Assembly: GCA_021613335.1 (NCBI GenBank)
Contig: JAJTWR010000281.1
Span: forward strand, 1,057,501 to 1,121,500
Length of the DNA stretch: 64,000 nt
Reading direction: 5' to 3'
Origin: Whitmania pigra
Taxonomy: Eukaryota; Annelida; Clitellata; Hirudinida; Haemopidae
This document shows, piece by piece, positions 51,801 through 63,952 of the stretch. How positions within the stretch are numbered: position 1 is the stretch's first letter; each line of letters opens with the position of its first letter. The notes under the pieces were generated by a model. The model saw only the letters and a list, made by a program, of their open reading frames with translations. It did no database searches and had not been told where the DNA came from. A program made the translations under genes and the position numbers.

Positions 51801-54800
51801 TCACCTGTGTGAGTTGATTGGGTAGTTGCTTATTGGGTAAATATTAATGAACTTAATTTATGTAGCGCCATGGTGTCAGATAAGCTTCTTGTTAACAATT
51901 TATATAGCGCTTCTTCCCAAGGGCGCCTATCGAATAGTAATATTAATGAACACAAAATAAATTGATTAATTATGGATTACTTAAGTTCTGCTGAGGTTTC
52001 TCATTAGTGATTGTTTTACTAACTATTAATAACTGGAATTAAATAAAATAACAAGTTTAATAAATTTCTTCTCCCATAATACAAAATAATAAATTTAATA
52101 ATAAATAATATAATAATTCCATCTGTTCAGGATTTCCTAACTCCGTTGCACGTGGGAGCCCATTGTGGAAGCTACAATTCGGCAAAATTCCTCCTCAACT
52201 CTGGGTGCTTCGTGGAAGCCAAAGCCAAGGTATTCATTAAAACGCCATTAAAGAAGACATTAAGTCCCTTTTTGTTTCTTATTTTAATTATTTTTAATTG
52301 ACCTTCAAATGTGTCTGGTTCCACGAATGGTTTGAAGTTGTGTTAAACTGAAGATAGCTTCTGCACTGTAGACACGTTAAATTGTTCTGTAATAAATAAC
52401 AATAATTATAATATTATAATTAAAAATGATAATATTGTATTGTTATCATCAATATTTTTAATATTATAATGTCATAATCAATTATTACATCACAATATTG
52501 TTGTGAATGTCTTATAATAATCTTCAATTCCACCTGACATTCACCAACTACATCCAATCTTTATGCCTCTCATTATTACCTTGTTAATTATTATTTTTTT
52601 AAATAATTCTTAATAAAGCTACTTTAAATAATTTTTCTTTTATCGCTCCAGAACGGTTTCACCGCGTTGCACGTGGCATGCAGGAAGAACAGGAAAAGGA
52701 TCGTTGAATTGTTGCTCAGGTTCAACGCCCATATAGAAGCTTCTTCTGAGGTTTAGTACATCAAAAATGTTTTCAATGAATTTATTTGATTTTTTTTTAT
52801 ATCTTCTTCAATTTAATTATTTCTTAATGCCATTAATTCTGTTAATAGAGAAAATGCAAAAGTCTGTCCAAATAAATTTTAAAGATAGCAGATGCTGATT
52901 GTTTGTTAGTTTTGGATTATGAATGTAGACCTAGCTAATGCTTAGTGAATTAAAGTTCCAAACTCCTGAGTGATTTGTTTAAAGCTAACTTAAAGCATCC
53001 AAACAGGTTAACCCTTGAACTAACATATTTTTAATTAGTATTGCAATACCAGCAGAGTTATCACGGCATAATTATTAATCTATTATATCTATTATAGTAT
53101 GAATCTATTACAGTTAAACTAACAATCGAACTTTTCCATCACAACCCAAAGGCGGGACTGACTTCTCTGCACGTTTCCAGCTTCCTCGGACACCTGGACA
53201 TCGTGAGAATCCTCCTGGATGCTGGAGCTCACATCGACTGCAGGAACTCGAGATTGGAAAGTCCAATCCATCTTGCCACCAGAGGAGGAAACGTGAAAGT
53301 GGTTGAACTTTTGCTGGACAGAGGAGCGAATGTCAATTCACAAGCCAAGGTGGTGAAGATATTGGTTTTTTTTCTTTGTTGATGTTGACCAGGTATTAAT
53401 ATCTGGTTGAACAATTTTCAAATGATCATTGTGGTCTGACGATGGTGAAAATGAATGTCATAGAACATAAATAATGATATATATGTAATACATCCTTTTT
53501 ACGATATTATAATTCTGCTATACACATTTATCGATTTATATGACAAAAATGACAAAAACGATCATAAAATTAAATAACAAACGATAATTGCTATTTATAA
53601 ATATTATTACAATATATTACAAGCATTCAAAATCCATTCACTTATTGTCAGAATATCAGATAAATGGGAGGCAAATTTTGTCATGTGGTTTTCAAAAAGA
53701 GAGGTACAGAGGGATAATGTTGTATCACAAAGAAAGCCTTTTGATCAGTGAAATTATTTTGGAGAGTGAATTTCTGGAGAAATTATGTGTCAGAGTAGTA
53801 ACTTCACATGGATTTCTCAATGTACTGATGATTTACAGAAGTCCAAATAGTTCATCAGACAACAACGACAAATTAATGCAGTTGTTGGGGGAATTTTTTT
53901 GTTTGGAAGGAGATCATTTGCTCATAGGAGATTTTAATTTCCCAGATATTGATTGGTTAACGACAAGTTGTTCAGGTTCTACAACAAAGATTGAAAATAG
54001 ATTTTTGAATTTTTTGGATGACAGATTTCTGACTCAACACGTCATGGAACCAACGAGATTTAGATTCGGACAAATTGCACATATCCTTGATTTGGTGATA
54101 CCAAATGATATAGTAGAGAATGTTGTTTGCCTCGCACCATTGGGAGGTAGCGACCACTCTATTGTTTCGTTCAATGTTATATGTGATGTTGAAGATAGCG
54201 CCAGAGCTAGAAGAAAGCCCTGCTATGATTTAGGAGATTACACCAGTTTAAATAATGAACTTGATAACAAGCTGGTGGATGTTTTGGAACCCTCTTTGAC
54301 TCTTGAATCAAAGTGGACAGCCTTTAAAAATACTTTAAAAGAGCTGACAAAAAAACACATACCCCACAGACTGTGCAAAAAGTTTAGATTCAAAATGACA
54401 CCAGAGCTTCATGAATTAATAACGAGGAAACACTATTGCTGGAGACAGATCTTCAGGTATGGTGACACGAACAGAATCAACGAATTCAAAGACCTTAGAA
54501 AAAGAGTAAAAAAATTGTCTGTGAAGCTAAATATAGAAAGCCAGAATCAATTAGCAATCAAATTCAAATCAAATCCAAAATTATTCTGGAATCATGTACA
54601 AAAGAAAACAAGAAGTAAAGATGCAATCAGTACAATCTCAGTGGACGGCACTGATTTGATCGAAGGCAAGGAGAAGGCACAGGCTTTTGCGGACTTTTTT
54701 GCTTCAGTGTATATCACGGATTCAGGTTCGGAAGGGACACCTGTTTTCAATCCCACAGTTCCGGGAGTCGAGATGGAGGAGGTTCGGATCGACATAGATG

Positions 54801-57800
54801 TACTGTGTAGGAAGTTGAAAGATCTAAACAGCAGTAAATCAGCGGGACCAGATGGAATTCATCCAAGAGTTTTAAAAGAGACACGGGAATCGATAAAGTG
54901 TTATTTGAAACACATCTTCGATTGCTCCATTCAGTCAGGGGTGGTGGTGGAAGACTGGAGATCTAGCTATGTGGTTCCTCTGTTCAAAAAAGGAATAAAA
55001 AGTGTAGTTTCAAACTATAGACCTGTGTCGTTGACATCGGTTTGTAGCAAAATATTAGAATCAATCATTAAAGACCATCTGATAGCTCACTTTTCAAGAA
55101 ACGATCTTTTCGCTCAAAATCAGTTTGGATTTTTACCATCTCGTTCTACGACTCTCCAAATGCTCAGATTTATGGATACACTTACCAGTGCGGTGGAGGA
55201 CGGAGATGAAGTCGATGTAATTTACACGGACTTGGAAAAAGCCTTCGATAAGATCTCGCATGAAAAGCTACTCTTCAAGCTAGAGAGATATGGGGTGCAC
55301 CACATGGTGGTTGTGTGGATTGGTAATTATTTGTCGGGCCGGAGTTTCCAGGTGAGGGTCGGTGGGGAGCTGTCAGACTCGTTGCCTGTGACTAGCGGGG
55401 TCCCTCAAGGCAGCGTACTTGGTCCATTGCTGTTTCTCATATATATTAACGACATATACACAGTTTGTGAAAACTTATTCTTGTTTGCGGACGACACAAA
55501 AATATATAGAGTAATTAGCGAAGAGGAGGACTGCAGCAAGTTACAGGTGGACGTGGATAACGTAATTGATTGGTTCAACCAGTGGCGCAACTAGGGGGGG
55601 GCAGGGGGGGGCGCAAGCCCCCCCCAGGCCTAATAGGAGAGACCCTGCAATTTTTCCAAATCCGATCAGTTTTTTTTTGGTGGGGGGGGGGGGGGTAAGG
55701 GGATTTAACTGGTTTGAAACTTTGAGACAGAAGATAGTCAAACTCATTAATAAATTATTAAAGATACAAAATAAGACTGTAGACAGAAGATAGTCAAACT
55801 CATAATAATAATAATAATAATAATCTGTTCTATTTTTAATTCTTTATTAATTATAATTGGTAGTTTTGATTTAAACAGTTTCAAAAATTTTTCGACTGCG
55901 TCGGGCTTTCGTCCCTTGTCTAAACTTGAGCTCCCCCCTCAGCATTTTTCGCTGGTTATCTGATGATCAGATAATGTCGTTTTGACAACCCTGCCTTGGC
56001 TGCTCTTGATGCTTTGCAGAATGGCACAATGACTCCCGAGCTTTCGGAATTCTGTAACCTTCATGGAAAAGACGCTGAAACTGTGCAAAGACAGCTCCAA
56101 TTCACATCGACAAGTTTACGTGCTGATCAGTCTGACCCCAATGCGTGTATCGAACTACAAGATCTTTTCTGTGCCACAAGCATTCAGCCCGAGTTGCATA
56201 TGCTCGATGTTGCTCTTACTCAGACATTTACGTCATCAGATGCAGAAAGGGCATTTTCTAAACTTCGCCTTATTAAAAGTCATCTCGGGACGACTATGTC
56301 TGCCTGTCGTTTGCAAAGTTTATTGAGAATATCTGTGAACAAAACAACTACTGCACTTCTTCCAGTAAATAAAATGGTGAACAGATTTTCACAGATTGAT
56401 CGAAAAATTATTTTGTAACTGTAAACACATCAAAATGTAATTTAGACTACAACATTTCAAAATTGTTTTAAACTGTTTAGGATCTTAATTTTATACATAA
56501 TTTAGATTAGGTGAAATGTTTAGGATATCAATCATATCATATTACAATTTTAAACATATCATAAACTTTTTTTTACAGTTGCTTTAACTGGCTTGAAACT
56601 TTGAAACAGAAGATAGTCAAGCTCATTAATAAATTATTAAAGATACAAAAAAAGACTGCAGACTTATAAATAAAAACTTATAATAATAATCAGTTCTATC
56701 TTTAATTCTTTATTAATTAAAATTAGTAGTATTGATTTGAACAGTTTCAAAAATTTTTCGACTGCGTCGGGCTTTTCTAAACTTGAGCCCCCCCCAGCAT
56801 TTTTCGCTGGTTGCGCCCCTGGGTTCAACAGATGGCAAATGAAAGTTAATATGAACAAATGTTGTGCACTGCATGTAGGGGGGAAACACCACTTGAATAG
56901 CTACCAGCTATCAGACCTAGATGGAACAAAATATGAAATTCCAGTTTACAACTCGTTCACGGACCTTGGAATTATAGTAGATTCAGATTTAAAATTCAAA
57001 GAACACATTCTCTCACGGGTTAAGAAAGCAAATATGATGTTGGGTATCATAGCAAGAAATTTTAGATATCTGTCGGATTTTGCTTTCGTGGGTTTGTATA
57101 AGTCTTTGGTGAGGTCTCAGTTGGAGTATGGAGTACAGGTGTGGAGCCCTTATAGACAGGGATTGATTGATGCGATAGAAGGGGTACAAAGAAGAGCTAC
57201 AAGATTAAGACAATCCTGTAGGAACCTTCCTTACCAATCGAGACTAGAGAAACTGAAATTGCCAAGTTTGTGTTACAGAAGAAAAAGAGCTGATTTGATT
57301 TTGTTGTTTAAGTTGTTGACAAGTGGAACGAGAGATTTAGTATGTCCTTCCCTTTCTGTCTGCACATATTCCAAGACCAGAGGACATGAAAGAAAACTGA
57401 TGACAAGACTGGCCCACAAAGATTGCAGAAAGTTTTATTTTTGCAACAGAGTGGTCCAGGAATGGAACAGTTTGCCACAGGAGGTTGTGATGTCAAGGAA
57501 TGTGGAGGAGTTTAAGAGAAACTTGGACGGTTTTTTTGTTAATAGAATTTACAATTTAGATTGAGGGGTTGGCGCACTGGTTTTCGTTTTGTTTTCGGTT
57601 TCGGCGAGGGGCCGTTGGCCTGAGCTGATTTTTTTCAAATAAAACAAATAAAATAAAATTACTTATTAATAGTAACTTTTATGTGTAAGCACGATTAATA
57701 TTATCCCATCAGGAGTTACAGACGCCGCTGCACGTTGCCAGCCATTCGAGCCACCTCGTCCTCATGGATCTTCTGATTGCAAGGGGTGCATCCATTGACC

Positions 57801-60800
57801 CCCTAACCACGGACGGGTACACACCCCTTCACATGGCCGCAGCTCAGGACAACGAGGAGGCCATTTTGTGTCTGCTGAGACACGCTGCTGATGCCAATCG
57901 GCTGACCAAGGTTTTTGTAACTTCTTTATGTTTTTTTTGTGGTATTTTTAACTTTTATTCATGATGTCATAATTGTTGTGATGATGATGATAATGATAGT
58001 TGTGAATGGGGACTAAAAATAACAAGAACTATAAGAATCTTAATTACATTTTAATGTAAATTAAATGTAAACTAATTTCATTCATTCAGCGGCATTTCAT
58101 TTAGTATTAGTTGTTATTAAATACGCTATTTAAAGGAAGTTAAGCAATTTAAAACAGTAATTTATTCAAGCAATTGATTTTGTTTGCGTCACATTTCTTT
58201 TCCCAACCAATCCATCCATCAGAGAGGATTCTCACCCCTCCACGTGTCTTGCAAGTACAATAAGAAAAGGTCAACGAGAATGTTGCTGGCAGGGGGCTGC
58301 GACCCCAACGTGCGGGGCTTGAATGAACTTACGCCCCTCCTCCTTGCATCTCATTATGGTTACCATGACGTCACCAAACTGCTGCTCAAGTACGGAGCCG
58401 ACGTTGGCCTGACTGCCCTGGTTGGCAACATTTGTTTGTTTCGATTTGTTTACAAACAAATCTAGGAAAACGTACGCGTTGAAGTTTTTTTTTTAAATAA
58501 AAATTTTGTTTGTTTTAATAATATCATCGTCGTCATGCTGTTCCTGATATTCGTGTTGATGTTAATGATGTGATTAAAATAGCTCACTGCTAATTCATCG
58601 CGTGTATCGATTTGAAGGGATTAATTATATCATCAAAGCAGCCAGAGCCGGAACATAGTTAATTACCCATTTTCAGTCAGCATTATAATTAATCAGTCAA
58701 TTGCACGATTAATATTTATAATCAGTATTTATAATTAATAATATTAATTAACTGCTAAAAGTTACCATTAATTACCGTAATTAATCAACCACGACATTAT
58801 AATTAATTGATCACCAAGCATAATCAATGGGTCATAATTGCTCAATATCGTGAATCATTATTTTATTAACTATATTCTATTAAAAATATTTGAAATGAAT
58901 ATCAAAATTAAGATAAATATGTTAACAGACCAATTAATTACACCTGTAAATTGTGACAATAATTGTGAATTGATTGTGATAAGAAATAAGAAAAAGAATA
59001 ATAAATTTACTAGGACAGTATTATTATCATAATTTATTATTTACCTTTTAATCAATATATTAGTATAGTACATTATAATTGATTATCTATTCATTATCAT
59101 AATTAATTAACACAAGTTCCATTGGCTACAGAACGGCTACACTGGCCTGCATATAGCAGCTAAGAGGAAGAAGCTGAGGATTGCGGAGGAGTTGTTGAGA
59201 TGGGGGGCTGATGTAAACAGCAAATCCAAGGCACGTTGGGAATTCCACGATTTATGTTTATATCGGTTTCTGTTTATAACTGTTTATCCGTGCCTACATA
59301 TCGAGTGCCTCATTATAATAATATGTATTGTGGAATATAATTTATAATCAAGTTGAACCCACCGATTGCATTTTTACCTATTATTTTTTTTTTAAATATT
59401 GTTCATAAGTTATACATTTATTATTGTCATTATTTCGTCTTAATAACTTTGGAGTTAATTAAAAATATTAGAAATATTATTAATAAATATTTGTAAAACA
59501 TTTTTATAATTATTAGAAATATTAGAAATATTTTTAATAAATAAATAATATTATTAAATATATAAACTGATATACATCAGAACGGTTTTACACCGCTGCA
59601 CATAGCAAGCAGAGAAGGTCATGAACTTATGGTTCAGTTGTTGCTGGTTCAAAGGGCAGAGGTCAACTGCTCCTCAAAGATTGGTCTGACCCCCTTACAC
59701 CTGGCTGCCAGGGAGAACCACGTGGGAGTGGCCAAACTGCTTGTTCTCTACAAAGCCATCATTGATCTTCAGACATTAGTAAATTATTTTTTATAATTAA
59801 TCTAATTAAATTTAACAGATTATATTTCAAATAAATTATCAAATCTTGTTATTAATGACCAATTAATAAGTAATTAATTGATGGCAATGCTACTGATTAA
59901 TTGATAAACAATAGTAATAAATATTAGCTAAAAAAGGTTTATCCATGCATTGTTTGGCTCAACTACAACTATTTTTAACACGGCTAACTTGGTAATGCTT
60001 TGTTGATGCGTGTGATGCAATGTAATCGTGATTCAGTTGTGCTAATCACATTTACAAGTTAACTATTTACAAGTAACAATGTCCGCGATGAACAGAATGA
60101 ATTGAACTTTGGTTAACAACACAGTCAGGTCACACTCCACTGCACACGGCTTGCCACTTCGGACAACTGGAAATGATCAACTTCTTGCTCAGTCATGATG
60201 CTGATCCAAACATTCAGAACAAGGTTTGTTTATAATTATTATTAATAATATAATATTAGAATTTTACAGTCTTATTAATATTAATGAATTATTGCATAAT
60301 AATTTGCGCTGTGCGATTATGTCATAATTTATATTTATATATTATTGTAATTGATATTGACTAAAATTAATTGAATGTAATTATGCAGCACGGCTTCTCC
60401 CCTCTCCACCAAGCGGCCCAAGAAGGTCACGTGACGGTCATTAACATACTACTCAAGTTCAAGGCCAACCCGAACTTGTTAACCTGCGTGAGTGCTCAAC
60501 TGGAAAACCAAACATTCCAAGACATAATTAATGAAATGTTAATTAATAATAATATCATCATTATATATTAATAATATAATAAAAATCACAAAATAAAAAT
60601 ATTATTATTATTTGGAGTATTATTTATTGTTATTATTATTATTATTTCTGGATGTAATATGGATATTTCAGAGCGGCAGATCAGCATTTTCAGTTGCCCA
60701 CCATCTCAATTACATGGCAGCTTCTGAAGCACTCCTCAAGGTCACCGACAAATACTTAACAGGACTGCAAGGCGATGATGATGATGATAATGATGGGGTT

Positions 60801-63800
60801 GGTGATGATTATGATCCGAGCGTGCCTGAGACTATGCAAGAATGCGACATCACCTACCTTTACGACACATACGACGGTAAAAATAAACTTGATTCCGTTT
60901 ACTTTGTTTTTATTTCTAAATAATTTAATATTATAATATAATAAAATATTAATTAATAAATGAGTATTTATAAACGTGAAAATGTTGGATTTCAATTTAA
61001 TAAGGCTTAAATCTGTTTCTTACAACTTACTTATCCAGGGAAGGATTTGTACAGTCAAATAGACAACATCACCTACGGTAATTCCATTTTCAAAACAGCA
61101 CACACTAATGTCGGTTATTAAATAATTAATTAATATTTATTTAATATTATTCAAGACATTGCACCCAGCTTAAAAAAGAACAATAACCAGGTTTGAATTT
61201 TTTTTTTTTTTTTCAAATCACCGAAACAAATATCAAGGTTGTTGTTAAGTTATTTTTAAAGAATCAACATTTTTATCCATGAAGTTGACGCCTGAGGATG
61301 GAAAAGTGGAAAAGTACGACCACCATTCGTTGGATTTCATGGTGGACGAACGTGTCATAGCGGACGAATTGAGGTACACAAGCGAACCCTTGCACGCCCC
61401 ATTCAACTCTACTCCTCTGCCTGATCCCAGTAAGGACTGCCCTTTTATTGGGGCGCAGTTTTCTGAATGCCTGGAGTTTAAGGTGAGTCCTAACGAAGTT
61501 TTGGAATTGAAATTAACATTTTAAATTCTCATTATTTTAGTTCAATATTATGAATATTTTAATTTAAATATTTTTTCAAGATTTTTTACTTAAATATCTT
61601 CTTAAGTTGTTATTTGTTGCTCGTGATTTCAGGCGGATGAATATTCAACAAGTTTAACTTTTCCCAATAAAGCCACCAAAAACAAGAAATCTGGATTATT
61701 AAGAAGGTTCAAAAAGAATAAAAATATTTAAATAAATTATTATTTAATGAATGAACGAAAGCAAATAATAAACATGTTTCTAAGACAATATGAATTAGAC
61801 TGCATTTGAATACATATCGATATCTTCGAATTAATTAAATTGTATTTAAGAGTTTAAAACCTTTCGTAGAATCAACACAACAAACAGAAAATAAACTCAA
61901 CCCATGCAGTTAAAAACACATAATTGCTGATAGTTTATTTCTTGCAATAATTGATGATAATTGTTTTATAATAATTGTTGAGCATTTTGTTATTACAATA
62001 ATTATTTAGACTTGTTTGATTACAATAATTATTGACAATTGTTTTACAATTGTTTAAAGACTAAGAGGAAAATCGGAACCCAGGGTCTCATTGGCCAAGG
62101 ATTTGACCTGTGAACTCATGCACCCATCTGAACTTCCAAGCCTACCTCTACTGGCAGAAGATCAGGAACTTGCTTCGTGGGTGCTGAGATGCCGTCCAGC
62201 TGGAAAAACATTTTCCAGGTTTAATTAAAAATAAATTTAAGTAAATTAAACTGATGCACCTGAATTACGTACGCACGAGTCATGCATCTTAAGAAATGTA
62301 TCGCAGTATGTAATGTCGTTAAGCAGGAACTGAATTTAACTTTGTCTGATTGTAGAAATTGGTGGTTAAGTGCTATGAAATTAATTAAATTATATTTGTT
62401 TAAATATTATCATTTAATTAAATTCATTCTATTATTACAATTGCTTGTTTTTTCTAATATATTTGTATTTCTATATAATTTAATTATTATATTATTTTAT
62501 AATAAATCCATCATCATTATTATATAATAATGGCTGAATTTACCCAGAGCCGTTTCAATAATCGTCCCCCACCTTGCCTCATTAATGGATGGAGAGAGAG
62601 AAATTGCTGTCTACAAAAGCAACAACGGTTTGGATTGGATGGAACACTCACAACAACAACAACAACAACAACACGAGAAGGATTGTTTGGCTGTGTTGAA
62701 GCCCACATTCAGAGGTCGGGGAGTTATTATAATTTAATTATTACAATTATTTTATTTAAATTATTTAAATTATTTAAATATAGGCTTATAATTAAGAAAT
62801 TGTCAATAAGTTTTTAATTAAGTTATTATTAAGAAGTTTATAATTAAGTTATTATTAAGATGTTTATAATTAAATTATTATTAATATCAGGTGTGAACCT
62901 AAAGAATGACCTTTACAGCAAGCATCTCGTCGGCATCACTATCATCACCGTGCCCAGTTACTTGATCCTCGTTTCTAGGGTCTCAGAATCCCACCTCCCC
63001 ATGCACCTACCTGGGCTCATTTTGAGGCCCCCATCCGTCAAACACCCCGTATTCTTGACCATCGGTCAACATGACTGTAACGATGATGATGATGATGATG
63101 ATGACATGCCAAGCATAACTATGTCTGTGCGTTGTTTTGTTTATGTTGGCCTATTTATGTTTGTGAATTCCTTCATTGTTTTCTTTTTTACATATAATTT
63201 TAAATTTTTTAATTTAAATAAAGTTTCAGTTAATTACAGTTATTAATCATTATATTAATTATACACGAATTAATATTGTTTATCAAGAGAAATTATTCAT
63301 TGCACATACATTACTAGTTATTAACATAAATTATTCATTCGTGCATGAATTATTCCAGGCACAGCAGGTTCCTCATGAATTTATAATGAGGATGAAGAAC
63401 TCAGCCACCTGTTCACCTTGCGTGACAATCAAACCTGTTAACGACCTTTTCAAGTGCCCCGTCACGCTGACCCTATCCTGTTTCAACTTGTTGACCTCTG
63501 CAGACGACCAATTAAAACTCTACGTCAGCAAGTCTGGTTAGTTTTAAGAGTTTAGTATAGATTATTAGAGAAGCTAATTAAGTAAATGATCAACTTATGT
63601 AATAGGAATTAAATTTTATTAAACCTAGATAACTAAATTCATCATTTACTAATTAAATTATATAATTAGATTTGTTTGGGCTTAATTATGTTAGCAAATT
63701 GAATCAAATATCATCGAACAATATCTTCCCATGACATAGATAATTCGTTTTGGGTTTTATTACTTCATAAAATAATTCCAAATTTCATTTGAAACTTTGC

Positions 63801-63952
63801 GCATCATAAATGAAAGGAACATACCTTTGTCTTTATTCCTACCTTTGTCTTTGTTTTGCAGAATCCGACTGGTATGACTTGACGAATGTGACTCAATTTT
63901 CCATGAACGAATCAAACACAGTCGTCACATTTGACATTCTTGAAGGGGGAAG
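48890..63952 (+). CDS. ANK: divergent ankyrin: ANK-repeat membrane domain plus ZU5, partial at the right edge
   Basis: Adaptor linking membrane proteins to the spectrin skeleton. Exons: 48890-48997, 49743-49841, 50047-50145, 50416-50667, 50899-50997, 51238-51336, 51611-51808, 52131-52229, 52652-52750, 53152-53349, 57713-57910, 58223-58420, 59132-59230, 59581-59778, 60125-60223, 60389-60487, 60672-60876, 61039-61077, 61156-61190, 61285-61482, 61633-61706, 62060-62218, 62548-62714, 62891 to about 63075, 63359-63536, 63862-63952; about 1190 aa. Exons 2-16 are phase-0 modules of 33 or 66 codons (84 in exon 4) with TPLHxA motifs; about 23-24 repeats, as in canonical ankyrins. Linker exons 17-19 are acidic. 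Exons 20-26 follow ankyrin ZU5 order: DFMVDERV, then LLAEDQELAS, then IIVPHLASLMDGEREIAV, then YLILVSRV, then VPHEFIMRMKNSATCSP. Exon 1 could start at this ATG or be internal (AG at 48894). Donors after exons 6 and 13 are GC; the donor near 63075 is unresolved. Spectrin-binding and death domains lie beyond the window. Confidence 0.88.
49450..49738. repeat. minisatellite of CATTACCTCTGT(CAT)n units in ankyrin intron 1
   Basis: About eight units in which a fixed TTACCTCTGT core is separated by 4-6 ATC/CAT triplets (unit about 28-36 bp). The array ends three bases before the acceptor AG at 49741-49742. CAT-rich sequence extends upstream to about 49365. A separate (GAT)n tract lies at 49073-49093. 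Confidence 0.9.
53588..55579 (+). pseudogene. LINE ORF2, part 1: endonuclease and reverse transcriptase
   Basis: One open frame. Endonuclease C-terminal half: LLIGDFNFPDIDW (catalytic Asp/Asn region), LDLVI and GGSDHSIV (SDH motif). Reverse transcriptase: GPDGIHPRVLK, NYRPVSLTSVCSKILE, QFGFLPSRST, YTDLEKAFDKI, SGVPQGSVLGPLLFLIYIND and the catalytic LFADDTK. The N-terminal endonuclease strand with the first catalytic Asn/Glu is absent, so the protein is 5' truncated. The frame runs into the hAT terminal repeat and stops there. Confidence 0.92.
55572..55579. repeat. left 8-bp target duplication of the hAT element
   Basis: GGTTCAAC, repeated exactly at 56822-56829 on the other side of the insertion. 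Confidence 0.9.
55580..56821 (+). mobile_element. hAT-superfamily DNA transposon, 1242 bp, nested in the LINE
   Basis: Ends are inverted repeats: left CAGTGGCGCAACTAG, right (read inverted) CAGGGGCGCAACCAG. Flanked by an exact 8-bp duplication, the hAT hallmark. Inside are long G and C runs near the left end (about 55596-55630 and 55678-55696), the C-terminal part of a transposase, and two copies of a 220-250-bp segment (55704-55956 and 56583-56806). The element is too short to be autonomous. Confidence 0.9.
55996..56418 (+). pseudogene. hAT transposase C-terminal remnant
   Basis: About 140 codons ending in the hAT C-terminal dimerisation domain: LDVALTQTFTSSDAERAFSKL followed by LRLIKSHLGTTMS and LQSLLRISV. 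This matches the SSASAERxFSxLxxIKxxxRxxM pattern of hAT and zinc-finger-type hAT proteins. The catalytic RNase H-like core and DNA-binding domain are missing. Confidence 0.85.
56822..56829. repeat. right 8-bp target duplication of the hAT element
   Basis: Second exact copy of GGTTCAAC, after which the LINE frame resumes. Confidence 0.9.
56830..57564 (+). pseudogene. LINE ORF2, part 2: C-terminal region
   Basis: Continues the reverse transcriptase polypeptide after the insertion in the same frame: WQMKVNMNKCCALHVG, DLGIIVDSDLKFKEHI, LYKSLVRSQLEYGVQVWSP and RVVQEWNSLP are C-terminal motifs typical of CR1/jockey-type polymerases. It ends with a TGA at 57562-57564 and then a short 3' UTR with an A-rich tail. 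Confidence 0.9.
60774..60806 (+). repeat. GAT repeat inside an ankyrin coding exon
   Basis: GATGATGATGATGATAATGATGG lies in frame in exon 60672-60876 and encodes an Asp-rich run (DDDDDND) directly after the last ANK repeat. Confidence 0.8.
62651..62671 (+). repeat. (CAA)7 inside an ankyrin ZU5 exon
   Basis: Seven pure CAA codons (poly-Gln) in exon 62548-62714, at a loop position after the KSNNGLDWMEH strand where other ankyrins have a short acidic loop. Confidence 0.85.
63082..63104. repeat. (GAT)n just after the ankyrin exon ending near 63075
   Basis: Seven to eight GAT units begin 6-7 bases after the last codon that aligns with ankyrin. They overlap the place where a splice donor should be. 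Confidence 0.8.

Larger units (their letters stand above)
53620..57660 (+). mobile_element. CR1/jockey-type LINE in an ankyrin intron, split by a hAT element
   Basis: A non-LTR retrotransposon with endonuclease and reverse transcriptase, inserted between ankyrin exons 53152-53349 and 57713-57910 in the same orientation as the gene. The 5' end is missing: the endonuclease starts in mid-domain. The 3' end is an A-rich tail (AAATAAAACAAATAAAATAAA, about 57637-57658). The left limit is approximate. The coding part is interrupted at 55580-56821 by a hAT element; outside that insertion the frame is open throughout, so this copy is young. Confidence 0.9.
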
